Notes: a model not told the origin generated them from the letters alone. Shown: positions 16,745 to 26,444, counted from the stretch's first letter. The stretch: DNA of 64,000 nt from Hymenobacter mellowenesis (GCF_030581005.1 NZ_JAUQSX010000017.1:58214-122213), one strand, 5' to 3'. Made by a program: numbers and translations.

Positions 16745-18370
16745 TTACTGGCCCGCACCCGAAGCCGGCTCGGCCACCCGCTGCAAATCCAAGTCCTGAA
16801 AGTCGTAGCTGAAATCGGTGGCGGGCGAAATCGGCTTCATTTTCAGGCCCGAGGCGCGGCCCTCACCATCGAGGGTGAAGGTGGCGAAGGCATCGGCGTT
16901 GAAGCTGCGGGCCTTCCAGCGCACCACGTAGGTGCTGCCGCGGTAGGGCAGCACCTGGCCCACCAGCCGCGGCGCGCGCACCGCGCGCAGCCAGAGCTGC
17001 GGGCCCTGCTGGTACACGTTCACGTCGCCCAGCCAGGTGTCGTGGTAGCGGCCCACGTAGGCGCGGTAATCCGGCTTTTTGGGGGCAGCTTTCTGGGCAG
17101 CGGCTACTTGCTTCCAGGCAGCGGCCAGCACCTTGTCCGATTCGGCCGCCCCGGCCTGCTTATAGCCGAGCATTTCCTGCACCCGGTCCTGGCCGCTCAC
17201 GCCCAGGTAATGGTCCAGAATGTGACTCGTTATGGCATTGAAAGCCAATCCTTCTTCTTGGTTGGTGAGCACGATGATGCCTAGGTGTAGCTCGGGCACC
17301 AGCTGGACTTTCGTCACCATGCCAATTTCGCCGCCGGTGTGCGATACCACCTTGTAGCCCCGCGCGTCGTTCAGAAACCAGCCCAGGCCATAGGCGTAAA
17401 AGTGCGTGTTGTAGGGCGACGGGCCGGGGCCCACCGGCAGAATGGTTTGCGGCGACCACAGCTCCCATTGCGTCCGGGGTTTCAGCAGCGGCGCGGGGGC
17501 GCCGGGCCCGCCCAGCAGCATCAGAGCCCACTTGCTCAGGTCGTTCACGCTGCTGTACATGCCGCCGCAGGGCGCGGCCACCGCCGCCCGGTCGCGCTGA
17601 ATAACCTGCACCTTGCCATCCACCCGGCCGTGGGCATCAATCGCGTTGGTGGGGTCGGGCAGGCGTGTGAAATCGGTGGCGGTGCGCGTCATACCCAGCG
17701 GCTTGATAAGGCGGGCTTCCACGAAATCGGCCCACGGCTGGCCCGCGATGCGCGCCACTACTTCGCCCGCCACGATGTACAGGTTGTTGTCGTAATCGAA
17801 CTTGCTGCGAAACGACGACACTGGCTTGAAATAGCGCAGGTTATGGATGACATCCTTGACGGTGAAGTTGCTGGAATCCGGAAAGAACATCAAATCGCCG
17901 GCGCCCAGCCCGAGGCCGCTGCGATGGCACAGCAAATCGCGCACCGTGAACTCGGCCGTTACGTAGGGGTCGTACATCCGGAACTCGGGAATGTAGTCGG
18001 TCACCTTGTCGTCCCAGCGCAGCTTGCCCTCGTCCACCAGCAAGCCCAGCGCGGCGGCCGTGAAGGCCTTGGTATTGGAAGCAATGCCGACCAGCGTGTT
18101 GGCATCCATCGGCGCCTTGGTAGCCAGCGAGCTGACGCCGTAGCCCTTGGCCATCACCACCTGTCCGTCCTTCACCACGGCCACGGCAATGCCCGGCACA
18201 TCGAACCCCTTGAGGGTGCGGGCCACCACGGCGTCCACGGCCGCCATATCGAGCGGCGCGGTCACGGGCGGAGCGGTTTGGGCGTGGCTGGCAGCAGGGA
18301 GCAGGGCCAGCGAAAGACCCAAGCCCAGCCCGGTTGCCCAGCGTTGGGCAGAAGTAAAGAATGAAATCAT
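16745..18370 (-). CDS. Exported serine hydrolase, beta-lactamase (S12) family
   Basis: 541 residues from ATG at 18370; an upstream in-frame start at 18430 adds 20 residues that spoil the signal peptide. Signal peptide 1-30 (ASHAQ). Class C/S12 motifs: SNTK (S98, K101), YDN (Y193-N195) and HTGG (H344). A C-terminal domain of about 130 residues (DYRAYVGRYHDTWLGDVNVY ...) resembles the DUF3471 beta-barrel common behind bacterial S12 esterases and D-aminopeptidases. Probably periplasmic; substrate could be D-amino-acid peptides, esters or beta-lactams. Active-site residues are intact. The 105-bp gap to the DUF885 gene holds nothing I recognise. Confidence 0.9.
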   Translation of the reverse strand: MISFFTSAQRWATGLGLGLSLALLPAASHAQTAPPVTAPLDMAAVDAVVARTLKGFDVPGIAVAVVKDGQVVMAKGYGVSSLATKAPMDANTLVGIASNTKAFTAAALGLLVDEGKLRWDDKVTDYIPEFRMYDPYVTAEFTVRDLLCHRSGLGLGAGDLMFFPDSSNFTVKDVIHNLRYFKPVSSFRSKFDYDNNLYIVAGEVVARIAGQPWADFVEARLIKPLGMTRTATDFTRLPDPTNAIDAHGRVDGKVQVIQRDRAAVAAPCGGMYSSVNDLSKWALMLLGGPGAPAPLLKPRTQWELWSPQTILPVGPGPSPYNTHFYAYGLGWFLNDARGYKVVSHTGGEIGMVTKVQLVPELHLGIIVLTNQEEGLAFNAITSHILDHYLGVSGQDRVQEMLGYKQAGAAESDKVLAAAWKQVAAAQKAAPKKPDYRAYVGRYHDTWLGDVNVYQQGPQLWLRAVRAPRLVGQVLPYRGSTYVVRWKARSFNADAFATFTLDGEGRASGLKMKPISPATDFSYDFQDLDLQRVAEPASGAGQ

Positions 18371-18475
18371 TCGAAAGAAAATTTGGCTAAAAATCAGAAT
18401 TGTCCGGCAATGTAAGTCGGATATTTCCATGCCTGATTCCTTCTTTACTGTGCTGTTGCGAAGCCGATAGTCGGC

Positions 18476-20266
18476 CTAGCGCTGGCGCACGGCCCAGGCA
18501 TCCATGCGGCGCTCCAGAATGGCCAGCGGCATGCTGCCGCCGGCCAGAATCTCGTCGTGGAACGCCCGCAGGTTGAATTTCGGCCCCAGCTGTTGTTCGT
18601 AGCGGGCGCGCAGCTCGCTCAGTTTCAGAGCGCCCACTTTATAGGCCAGGGCCTGGCCGGGCAGGGCGAGGTAGCGCTCCACTTCGGCGGTGGCGGCCTG
18701 CTCGCTGATGGGCTCGTTGGCCATGAGGTAGGCCACGGCCTGGTCGGGCGTCATGCCCTTGGTGTGCAGGCCCACATCCACCACCAGGCGCAGGGCGCGG
18801 TGCATTTCGTCGCCCAGCGCGCCCATGCGCTGGTAGGGGTCGGCGTAGAGGCCCAGCTCCCGGCCCAACGATTCGCAGTACAAGCCCCAGCCCTCGCTGA
18901 AAGCCGGGTACACGGCAAAGCGGCGGAATTTGGGCAGGGCGGTATTTTCCTGCTGCAAAGAGAGTTGGTAGTGGTGTCCGGGAATGGCTTCGTGCAGAAA
19001 CAGCGATTCCATGCCCGACGTCACGTTGAACGTGGTGGCATCGACAATGGGCACGTAGAAAATGCCCGGCCGGGAGCCGTCCGGCGCCCCGCGGTTGTAC
19101 TCGGCCGTGGCCGTGGCTTCGCGAAACTTCTCGGTTTCGCGAATCTCGAACGGCGACCGGGGTACCCGGCCAAACAGCCGCGTGAGGTTGGGTGCCACGC
19201 GGGCCTCAATGCTGCGAAAGGCCGCGAGCACCTGCTCCGGCGTTTGGTAGGGCATAAACCGAGGGTTGCTGCCCAGGTAAGTGAAAAAGCCCGCCAGCGT
19301 GCCCCGGTAGCCCACACGCCGCCGAATGGCCTCCATCTCGGTCCGGATGCGCTTCACCTCGGCCAGGCCGGTTTGGTAGATGGCGTCGGGCGTGCGGTCG
19401 GTGGTGGTCATCAGGCGCACGTCGTAGCGGTACATCTCGGCGCCGCCGGGCACGTCGCTCAGGCCGGTGCTGGTGCGGGCCTGGGGCAGGTACTCGTTCT
19501 GCAGAAAGTCGGCCAGCCGGCGGTAGGTGGGCACCAGGTCGGTGGCAATGGCCTGCTGGTAGGCCGCCGAGAGCCGCACCTTGTCGGCGTCGGAAAAGCT
19601 GGCCGGAAAGCGCAGGGCCGGCCCGTAGAACGGGCTGCGAATCACGTCGGAAGTCACCTGGGCCTGCAGCTGGGGCACAATGCGCTGCACCACCACGCGG
19701 GGCAGCACCACGGCCGCCTTCATGCCCAGCCGGAAATTGGCCATGGCCGAGTCGGCCCACACCGGAAAGCGGTCGACCCGCGCCAGCCAGTTGTCGTAGT
19801 CGCGCACCGTGCGGAAGGGCTGCGCGCCGGTGCCCGTGCCCAGCATGGCCAGCGTGTTGGGCACGCTGAAAAACGGGTCCAGCGGCATCATCCAGGTGTT
19901 CAGCTTTAGCCCGTCGAGGCGGGTCCGCATTTCGTACTGAAAGATGTCGTAGCTCAGCTTGTCCTCGGCCGAGAGGCGGGCCCGGTCGATGTTGAGCAGG
20001 TCGTTGAGGTAGCGGCGGCAGAGGCGCTGCTGCTGCTGGCGGAAGGCCTGGGTTTGGTCGTTGGGCAGGCGGTCGTTGAAGCGGTTGTCGCCCTGGGCCA
20101 TAGCCGCCAGCGGAAACAGCCGGGCGCGGTCTTCCCAATAAGTATTAAACAAATTGGCCAGCAGCACCGATGCCGCACTGGCGCGGCTGGCCGGGGGCGC
20201 CTGGGCCCCGGCCGGCCGCGCCAGCAGCCCCAATGCCGCCAGCAAAACAAAAACCAACTTCCGCAT
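18476..20266 (-). CDS. Exported DUF885 family protein, copy 1
   Basis: 596 residues from ATG at 20266 (a TTG one codon earlier is less likely). Signal peptide 1-22. The DUF885 hallmark HEAIPGHHYQ starts at about residue 425; with the Glu about 30 residues later (SEGWGLYCESL) it forms an HExxH-like zinc site, so members are regarded as putative metallopeptidases. It is mostly helical, with a C-terminal KVGALKLSELRARYE segment. It is about the usual length for the family. It is paralogous to the gene at 20533-22386, sharing long collinear blocks. The two are separated by a terminator and an R-repeat. Periplasmic location likely. Confidence 0.86.
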   Translation of the reverse strand: MRKLVFVLLAALGLLARPAGAQAPPASRASAASVLLANLFNTYWEDRARLFPLAAMAQGDNRFNDRLPNDQTQAFRQQQQRLCRRYLNDLLNIDRARLSAEDKLSYDIFQYEMRTRLDGLKLNTWMMPLDPFFSVPNTLAMLGTGTGAQPFRTVRDYDNWLARVDRFPVWADSAMANFRLGMKAAVVLPRVVVQRIVPQLQAQVTSDVIRSPFYGPALRFPASFSDADKVRLSAAYQQAIATDLVPTYRRLADFLQNEYLPQARTSTGLSDVPGGAEMYRYDVRLMTTTDRTPDAIYQTGLAEVKRIRTEMEAIRRRVGYRGTLAGFFTYLGSNPRFMPYQTPEQVLAAFRSIEARVAPNLTRLFGRVPRSPFEIRETEKFREATATAEYNRGAPDGSRPGIFYVPIVDATTFNVTSGMESLFLHEAIPGHHYQLSLQQENTALPKFRRFAVYPAFSEGWGLYCESLGRELGLYADPYQRMGALGDEMHRALRLVVDVGLHTKGMTPDQAVAYLMANEPISEQAATAEVERYLALPGQALAYKVGALKLSELRARYEQQLGPKFNLRAFHDEILAGGSMPLAILERRMDAWAVRQR

Positions 20267-20335
20267 CAAAAACTAAATAAGCTGGCAATCTACGCTGATT
20301 TGGCGCATAGGCCTACATTTATTCCAATTCTATAC

Positions 20336-20380
20336 AGCAAAAACCCCGCGCCGGGTTCAGTCGGCGCGGGGTTTTTGCTA
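20336..20380. terminator. Strong bidirectional hairpin terminator
   Basis: Sixteen-bp perfect stem GCAAAAACCCCGCGCC/GGCGCGGGGTTTTTGC with a short GGGTTCAGTC-type loop. The T-run inside the stem makes it active on either strand. Confidence 0.9.
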
Positions 20381-20402
20381 TTTGGCGCAGTTGCTGAATC
20401 CA

Positions 20403-20500
20403 GCACGTCATGCTGAACGCAGCCGAAGCATCTCTACCGCGCAACTAATTAATTTTAGTATTGCGGTAGAGATGCTTCGGCTGCGCTCAGCATGACGTGC
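20403..20500. repeat. R-family inverted repeat
   Basis: Arms 20403-20440 and 20463-20500, one mismatch (CTGAACGC against GCGCTCAG); 22-nt AT-rich loop. It lies next to an independent terminator between the two DUF885 paralogues. Confidence 0.95.
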
Positions 20501-20532
20501 TCATTTCTCACTTTTCGTCTCTCATTGCTCAG

Positions 20533-22386
20533 CTATTGCCTCTTCGCCCAGGCGTCCATCTTGGTTTCGAGCACGGCCAGCGGCATCACGCCATCCTTCA
20601 GCAGCTCGTCGTGGAAGTTGCTGAGGGAGAACTTGCTGCCCAGCTGCTTTTCGTAGCGGGCGCGCAGCTCCTGAATTTTCAGCTGGCCGATTTTGTAGGC
20701 CAGCGCCTGGCCCGGAATGGCCATGTAGCGTTCGATGGCCGAGGTGTCGTCTTCCTCGCTGGCGGGCATGTTGTCGAGCATGTAGGCGATGGCCTGCTCG
20801 CGGGTGAGCTGGCCGGTGTGCAGGCCGGTGTCCACTACCAGGCGCACGGCGCGCAGCATCTCGTCGTTCAGCGCGCCCACGTACTGGTAGGGGTCTTTGT
20901 AGAGGCCCAACTCCTTACCCAGGCTTTCGCAGTAGAGCGCCCAGCCTTCCGTCATGGCGCCGTAGCCGGCAAACTGGCGGAACTTTGGCAGGCTGGTGTT
21001 TTCCTGCTGCAGCGAAATCTGGTAGTGGTGGCCGGGAATGGCTTCGTGCAAAAACAGCGACTCCATGCCCTGCGTCACGTTGTACTCGGCAGGCTTGGGC
21101 AGGGGCACGTAGAAAATGCCCGGCCGCGTGCCGTCCGGCGAGCCCTGGTTGTACTCGGCCGAAGCCGACGCCTCCCGGAAGGCCTCAGTGCGCCGAATCT
21201 CAAACGGCGACTTGGGCACGCGGCCGAACATCTTTTTCAGGTTCGGGTCGATGGTTTCCTGGATGCGGCGGAAGCCCGCCAGCACTTCCTCGGCCGTTTT
21301 GAAGGGCATGGCCTTGGGGTCGTGCTTCAGGCTCTCGAAGAACTGCCGCAGCGTGCCCTTGAAGCCCAATTGGGCTTTCATGCGCTCCATTTCGGCGCGC
21401 AGGCGGGCCACCTCGCGCAGGCCCAGGGCGTGGATTTCGGCCGGGGTTTTGTCGGTTGTGGTCCAGTAGCTGGCGTAGTAGCGGTAGATTTCCGGCCCGC
21501 CGGGCACGGCGTTGATGCCGCTGGTGGCGCGGGATTTGGGCAGGTATTCTTTCTGTAAAAAGGTGGCCAGCTTGCTGTATGCTGGTACCAACTCCGTCAT
21601 GATGGCCTTTCGGTAGTCATCGCTCAGACGCTTTTTATCGTCATAAGAAAACTCTTTGGGAAAGCTTTTAATGGGACTAATAAATAAGGAGTTGTCGGGG
21701 TCACTCACCACTAGGGGCTTACGTCCTGAAATCATGGCGCTATCCTTCACTAGCACGCCGCGCATCTGCGGAATCATCTTCACCACCAGCGCCCGAGGCA
21801 GCACCACGCCGGCTTTCATGCCGCGCCGGAAGTTGCCGATGGCCGAGTCGGCCCACACCGTGAAGCCGCGCACCCGGCCCAGCCAGTTGTCGTAGTCCTG
21901 CACCGTCTTAAACGGCTGATTGCCTTGCCCCGAGCCAAACTGCCCCATGCTGATGGGCAGCCCCCAGAACTGCTGAAACGGCATCATCCAGGTGTTGAGC
22001 TTCAGCCCGTCCACGCGCTGCTTGAGGTCATACTGAAAGATGTCGTAGCTGATTTTGTCGTTCTCGTCCAGCCCTGCCCGGTCGAACTTGCCCAGCCGCC
22101 CCAGATAATCCTGGTAAAAAGTGCGCAACGTGTCCCGGAAGGCCTGGGTCTGGTCGTTGGGCAGGCGGTCGTTGAAACGGTTGTCGCCCTGGGCCGTGGC
22201 CGAAAGCGGGTCGAGCCGCGACTGCTGCTCCCAGAAGCTGGCAAACAAGCCGTTCAGGCCCTTGGCCGAGTCGGCCGGGGCCGCCGTGCCGGGGGCGCTG
22301 CTTGTAGTGGTTTCGGTGGTTTTGGTTTGGTTGCAGGCCGTGGTGAGCGCCGCAGCGACAAGGCCAGCAAGGGCAAGTTTTTTCAT
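20533..22386 (-). CDS. DUF885 family lipoprotein, copy 2
   Basis: 617 residues from ATG at 22386 (a start at 22428 adds 14 residues ahead of the signal). Unlike copy 1 it is a lipoprotein: MKKLALAGLVAAALTTAC with Cys at residue 18. It has the same HEAIPGHHYQ site and a matching C-terminal LKIQELRARYEKQLG block. An insertion relative to copy 1 lies around SAMISGRKPLVVSDPDNS. Putative metallopeptidase by family; anchored in an outer or inner membrane. The pair probably arose by tandem duplication, followed by a change of sorting signal. The 60-bp gap to the upstream lipoprotein gene suggests cotranscription. Confidence 0.86.
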   Translation of the reverse strand: MKKLALAGLVAAALTTACNQTKTTETTTSSAPGTAAPADSAKGLNGLFASFWEQQSRLDPLSATAQGDNRFNDRLPNDQTQAFRDTLRTFYQDYLGRLGKFDRAGLDENDKISYDIFQYDLKQRVDGLKLNTWMMPFQQFWGLPISMGQFGSGQGNQPFKTVQDYDNWLGRVRGFTVWADSAIGNFRRGMKAGVVLPRALVVKMIPQMRGVLVKDSAMISGRKPLVVSDPDNSLFISPIKSFPKEFSYDDKKRLSDDYRKAIMTELVPAYSKLATFLQKEYLPKSRATSGINAVPGGPEIYRYYASYWTTTDKTPAEIHALGLREVARLRAEMERMKAQLGFKGTLRQFFESLKHDPKAMPFKTAEEVLAGFRRIQETIDPNLKKMFGRVPKSPFEIRRTEAFREASASAEYNQGSPDGTRPGIFYVPLPKPAEYNVTQGMESLFLHEAIPGHHYQISLQQENTSLPKFRQFAGYGAMTEGWALYCESLGKELGLYKDPYQYVGALNDEMLRAVRLVVDTGLHTGQLTREQAIAYMLDNMPASEEDDTSAIERYMAIPGQALAYKIGQLKIQELRARYEKQLGSKFSLSNFHDELLKDGVMPLAVLETKMDAWAKRQ

Positions 22387-22446
22387 AAGGAATGGGAATG
22401 TGCCGCAAGCTACGAAACCGCCTGACACGCTCCCACCTCCCGCCGG

Positions 22447-23019
22447 CTACTGCGCGGGCGTCGCGGCTGCCGGGGCCGCCAGGCGCGCCACGGCCAGCTG
22501 GCCCAGCGCCTTGGCCACCTGCCAGCGCGAGTAGTTGCGGTCGGCCCGCGGCAGGCCGATGACGAGCGTGCGCTCGGGCAGTCCCACGTACAAATCGCCG
22601 TGGGTATCATCATAATACGCCTCGTGCCCCAGGCCATTCACCGCCAGAATATTGCGCCGCTTCAGGCGGTTGCCGGTTTGCATAATGGCAAAGGCCGAGG
22701 CTGGCCGGTACGAAACCACTACCACCGCATCGGGGCTGGCGGGCTGGTCGGCCTGCACGAAGCGGCAGCCCTCGCCCTGTGCCTGCTGCTGCACGGCCTG
22801 CCCGGTGAGGTCGCCCACCTCGCGGGCCGTCAGCAGGCGGCAGCTTTCGGTGGGCAGGGTGGCGGTGGTGTCGAGCTGCACTGCCGTGGAGCGGCCCGAG
22901 CCGCCGCTTGACTGTTCCAGCGGCGCGTTGCCGCTGCAGGCCCCCAACAGAAGAGCCGCACTAACTGCGGCCAGCATGCCCGAAAGATGCTTTGGTAAAG
23001 AAGAATGAAGACGCAGCAT
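22447..23019 (-). CDS. Lipoprotein with a DUF3558-like cysteine pattern
   Basis: 190 residues; signal with lipobox LLLGAC at about residue 28. The mature domain begins CRLLTAREVGDLTG and has a second Cys in GEGCRFV about 24 residues later. The spacing and the 'C-L-t-x-x-E-v-x-x-x-t-G' wording recall the DUF3558 family of small lipoproteins, but the match is by eye only. A C-terminal Ala/Pro tail ends it. It is upstream of DUF885 copy 2 on the same strand. Function unknown. Confidence 0.7.
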   Translation of the reverse strand: MLRLHSSLPKHLSGMLAAVSAALLLGACSGNAPLEQSSGGSGRSTAVQLDTTATLPTESCRLLTAREVGDLTGQAVQQQAQGEGCRFVQADQPASPDAVVVVSYRPASAFAIMQTGNRLKRRNILAVNGLGHEAYYDDTHGDLYVGLPERTLVIGLPRADRNYSRWQVAKALGQLAVARLAAPAAATPAQ

Positions 23020-23133
23020 AAGACCAGTGAATGGTGAATAAACGGGCTAATTCTGGTGCTTACTACGGGTTTGCGGAAAAATCGGCTCAGGTAGGTCCCC
23101 GCATACGCCCCGGCGCACGTTGCGGAAAGGCGG

Positions 23134-23141
23134 TACTTTTG
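23134..23141 (+). promoter_or_regulatory. -7 element TACTTTTG for the GH3/serine hydrolase gene
   Basis: Exact TAnnTTTG match 20 nt upstream of the TTG start at 23161. It predicts a leader of roughly 12-15 nt. Confidence 0.5.
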
Positions 23142-23160
23142 TAAAAAAAACGCCCTTCCC

Positions 23161-26100
23161 TTGCGCACAATAATTCCCACCTTCCTGCTGCTGCTTTCGC
23201 TGCTGGCGCTTCCCCTGTTCTCCACGGCTCAGCGCCGGCCAGTCGGCCCGGTACGCCGCCCCACCATTCCCCGCGTAGAGGCCGCCCGTCGCGCCACGGC
23301 CAAAGCCGCCGTCCGTAAAACGGCGCCTTCCGCCGCCAAGGCCCCGGCTTTCACCCGCTACCTGCACTCGCCCTGGGTCGATAGCGTGATGCGGACGCTC
23401 ACGCCCGACCAGCGCGCCGCGCAGCTGTTCATGGTGGCCGCGTATTCCAACCGCCGCCGGGTAGATGAGGACTCGATTTCGGCCCTTATTAAGCAGTACG
23501 GCATCGGCGGGCTCATCTTCTTTCAGGGCGGGCCGGTGCGGCAGGCCAAGCTGCTGAACCGCTACCAGAGCCAATCGAAAGTGCCGCTGCTAGTGGCCCT
23601 GGACGGCGAATGGGGCGTGGGCATGCGCCTCGACAGCATCGTGAAATTCCCGTACCAGATGAGCCTGGGCGGCGAAACCGACACCACGTTGCTCTACGAC
23701 ATGGGCCGCGAAATTGCCCACCAGTTCAAGCGCCTGGGCATGCACGTCAACTTCGCGCCGGTGGTCGATGTCAATAACAACCCCGCCAACCCCGTCATCG
23801 GCTTCCGGAGCTGGGGCGAAAACCCGGCGGCCGTGGCCCGCGACGGCCGGCAGTACATGCGCGGCATGCAGGATGCCGGCATTCTGGCCGTGGCCAAGCA
23901 CTTCCCCGGCCACGGCGACGTGGACGCCGACTCCCACCTGGCCCTGCCCACGGTGCGCGTCGACCGCCGCCGGCTCGATTCGCTGGAGCTGCCGCCCTTC
24001 CGCAGCCTCATGGCCGGCGGGCTGGGCGGCATGATGGTGGCCCACCTCAACGTGCCGGCCTTAGACACGGTGAGCGGGCCTAGCACCTTGTCGAAGCCCA
24101 TCATTACGGATTTGCTGCGCGATGAAATGGGCTTTAAAGGCCTGATTTTCACCGATGCCATGAATATGCGCGGCGTCATCAGCATGTTCCCGCCCGGCGA
24201 GGCCGACGTGCGTGCCATCATGGCCGGCAACGATATTCTGGAGTTCAGCAAGAACATTCCACTGGCGTTGCGCATGGTGCGCGCGGCCGTGGACAGCGGC
24301 CGCCTCACCCAGCAGGAAATCGACGTGCACTGCCGCCGCGTGCTGGCCCTCAAGCAATGGTCGGGCCTGAACCACTACCGGCCCATCAAGCTCCAGAACC
24401 TCTACGAAGACCTCAACCCGCCGCACGCCCAGTACCTCAGCCACCGCCTCACCGAGCTGAGCATCACGCTGCTGCGCAACCAGAAGAACCTGCTGCCGCT
24501 GCAGCGCCTCGACACGCTGCGCATTGCCACGCTGGTGCTGGGCGGCTCGCCGCGCGATACCACCGATTTCCAGAAAGCGGTGGCCGACTACGCGCCGGCC
24601 GCGCATTTCCACATTTCGGCCACGCCTACGCTCGATGAATTAACGAAGCTGCGCGCCGCCCTCAAGCCGTACAACGTCATTCTGGTGGGGCTGCAAAGCC
24701 TGGGCCGCCTGCCCGCCACCAGCTTCGGCATCACCCCCGAAGACAACCTGCTGCTGCGCGAGCTGGCCGACCAGAAGCAAACGCTGGTGCTCAGCGTGTT
24801 CGGCTCGGCCTACGCCGTGGCCAAGGTGCGCGACCTCGACCGTGCCGCCGCCGTGGTGCTGGCCTACCAGGAAAGCGAAAATGCCCAAAGTCTGGCCGCC
24901 CAGGCCATTTTTGGCGGCATCGGGGCCACCGGCCGGCTGCCCGTGACGGTGAGCGACCGATACCCGCGTGGCTTCGGGCTGCGCACCGCGCCGGGCTTAC
25001 GCCTCCGCTACGCCAACCCCGAGGACGAAAGCATGGACCCGCGCCTCGAAGCTCGCGTCGACAGCCTCGTGGGCCGGGCGCTGGCGGCGCAGGCCTTCCC
25101 GGGCGGGCAGGTGCTCATTGCCCGGCGCGGCACAGTGGTGCTCCGCAAAAGCTATGGTAACCAGACGTATGCGGGCTTCGGTGACGCGGCGACAATTGAT
25201 GCTAAGAAAAAGCCCAAAGTCGCGGATGCCGACAAATCAGTGACTGTGCCGCGTCCGGTGCACAACGACGACCTCTACGACCTGGCTTCCATGACCAAGC
25301 TCATGGCCGCCACGCCGGCGCTGCTGCGGCTGCAGGGCCAGGGCAAGTTCAGCCCCGACAGCGCGATGGGTAACTATTTCAGCTTCCTACGCGGCACCAA
25401 CAAGGCCGATTTGAAGATGCGCGACGTACTGGCCCATCAGGCCCGCCTCAAGGCCTGGATTCCGTTCTGGCAGGAGCTGCGGAAGAAGAACGGGGAGCTG
25501 CGGCGGCGCTATTTCCGGGCCGATTCGTCGGCGCGGTTTCCGCTGCCGACGGCGGCCGGGCTGTGGGCGCGCAAGGATTTGCCGGCGCGTATTTACAAGG
25601 AAATCGGGGAGTCGCCGCTCAATGAAAAGCCCGGGTATGTGTACTCCGATTTGTCGTTCATTCTCTACCCGGAGTTAGTAAAGGCCCGCACGGGCCAGAC
25701 GTTCGACGCGTTTTTGCAGCAGCAGGTGTACCGGCCGTTGGGCGCCACCACGCTGGGCTTCCGGCCCACCAACCGCTTTCCGCTGAAGCGCATCGTGCCC
25801 ACCGAAGTCGATTCGGCCTTCCGGCGCCAGCTGCTGCACGGGACGGTGCACGACGAGGGCGCGGCGCTGCTCGGCGGCCTTTCGGGCCACGCCGGTCTGT
25901 TTGGCGATGCTAACGACGTGGCCAAGCTGGCCCAGACCTACGCCTGGGGCGGGCGCTACGGCGGCCAGCAGCTGTTCGACAAAACCATCATGGACGAGTG
26001 GACGCGCTGCCAGTTCTGCCCCGACAACCGCCGCGCCCTGGCCTTCGACCGCCCGGCGGCCAACCCCACGGTGAACTCGGCCAAATCGGCCTCTCAGCGC

Positions 26101-26271
26101 AGCTACGGCCACACGGGCTTCACGGGCACCTACTTCTGGGTGGAGCCGGAGAAGGATTTGGTGGTGATTCTGCTCACCAACCGCGTACACCCTACGCGGC
26201 GGAATAATAAATTGACCGAGCTGAGCGTACGCTCGTCGCTGCTGCAGCTGGCTATTGAGGCAGCGAAGTAG
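23161..26271 (+). CDS. GH3 (NagZ-like) glycosidase fused to an S12 serine hydrolase
   Basis: 1036 residues, TTG start; signal peptide 1-24 ends FSTAQ and no in-frame ATG precedes it. Residues about 65-400 are a GH3 catalytic domain with the NagZ-type loop KHFPGHGDVDADSH (246-259), which carries the His/Asp acid-base pair, and nucleophile D332 in FTDAMNMRG. A GH3 C-terminal-type domain follows at about 430-620. Residues about 640-1030 form a serine hydrolase with SMTK (S710, K713), YSD (Y828) and HTG (H984). The glycosidase side should cut beta-N-acetylglucosaminides such as GlcNAc-anhMurNAc or chitin fragments. The hydrolase side may act on the peptide or an acyl group. Such fusions occur in Bacteroidota. 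Periplasmic, monocistronic. Confidence 0.93.
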   Translation: MRTIIPTFLLLLSLLALPLFSTAQRRPVGPVRRPTIPRVEAARRATAKAAVRKTAPSAAKAPAFTRYLHSPWVDSVMRTLTPDQRAAQLFMVAAYSNRRRVDEDSISALIKQYGIGGLIFFQGGPVRQAKLLNRYQSQSKVPLLVALDGEWGVGMRLDSIVKFPYQMSLGGETDTTLLYDMGREIAHQFKRLGMHVNFAPVVDVNNNPANPVIGFRSWGENPAAVARDGRQYMRGMQDAGILAVAKHFPGHGDVDADSHLALPTVRVDRRRLDSLELPPFRSLMAGGLGGMMVAHLNVPALDTVSGPSTLSKPIITDLLRDEMGFKGLIFTDAMNMRGVISMFPPGEADVRAIMAGNDILEFSKNIPLALRMVRAAVDSGRLTQQEIDVHCRRVLALKQWSGLNHYRPIKLQNLYEDLNPPHAQYLSHRLTELSITLLRNQKNLLPLQRLDTLRIATLVLGGSPRDTTDFQKAVADYAPAAHFHISATPTLDELTKLRAALKPYNVILVGLQSLGRLPATSFGITPEDNLLLRELADQKQTLVLSVFGSAYAVAKVRDLDRAAAVVLAYQESENAQSLAAQAIFGGIGATGRLPVTVSDRYPRGFGLRTAPGLRLRYANPEDESMDPRLEARVDSLVGRALAAQAFPGGQVLIARRGTVVLRKSYGNQTYAGFGDAATIDAKKKPKVADADKSVTVPRPVHNDDLYDLASMTKLMAATPALLRLQGQGKFSPDSAMGNYFSFLRGTNKADLKMRDVLAHQARLKAWIPFWQELRKKNGELRRRYFRADSSARFPLPTAAGLWARKDLPARIYKEIGESPLNEKPGYVYSDLSFILYPELVKARTGQTFDAFLQQQVYRPLGATTLGFRPTNRFPLKRIVPTEVDSAFRRQLLHGTVHDEGAALLGGLSGHAGLFGDANDVAKLAQTYAWGGRYGGQQLFDKTIMDEWTRCQFCPDNRRALAFDRPAANPTVNSAKSASQRSYGHTGFTGTYFWVEPEKDLVVILLTNRVHPTRRNNKLTELSVRSSLLQLAIEAAK

Positions 26272-26316
26272 GCTGAGCTTTGCAGAAAATGCCTACTTAT
26301 TGGCTTTTGCAAAAAA

Positions 26317-26432
26317 AAACGTCATGCCGAGCGCAGCCGAGGCATCTCGCGTGCAATAGTAATTCAATCGTGAAAACGGGTTTGATTACTTGTTGCACGC
26401 GAGATGCCTCGGCTGCGCTCGGCATGACGTTT
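26317..26432. repeat. R-family inverted repeat, 40-bp perfect arms
   Basis: Arms 26317-26356 and 26393-26432 are exact reverse complements (CCGAGC/GAGGCATCTCGC subtype). It lies in the convergent gap 13 nt before the downstream gene's stop and is preceded by a run of nine A. Confidence 0.96.
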
Positions 26433-26444
26433 ATTATTAGGTTC

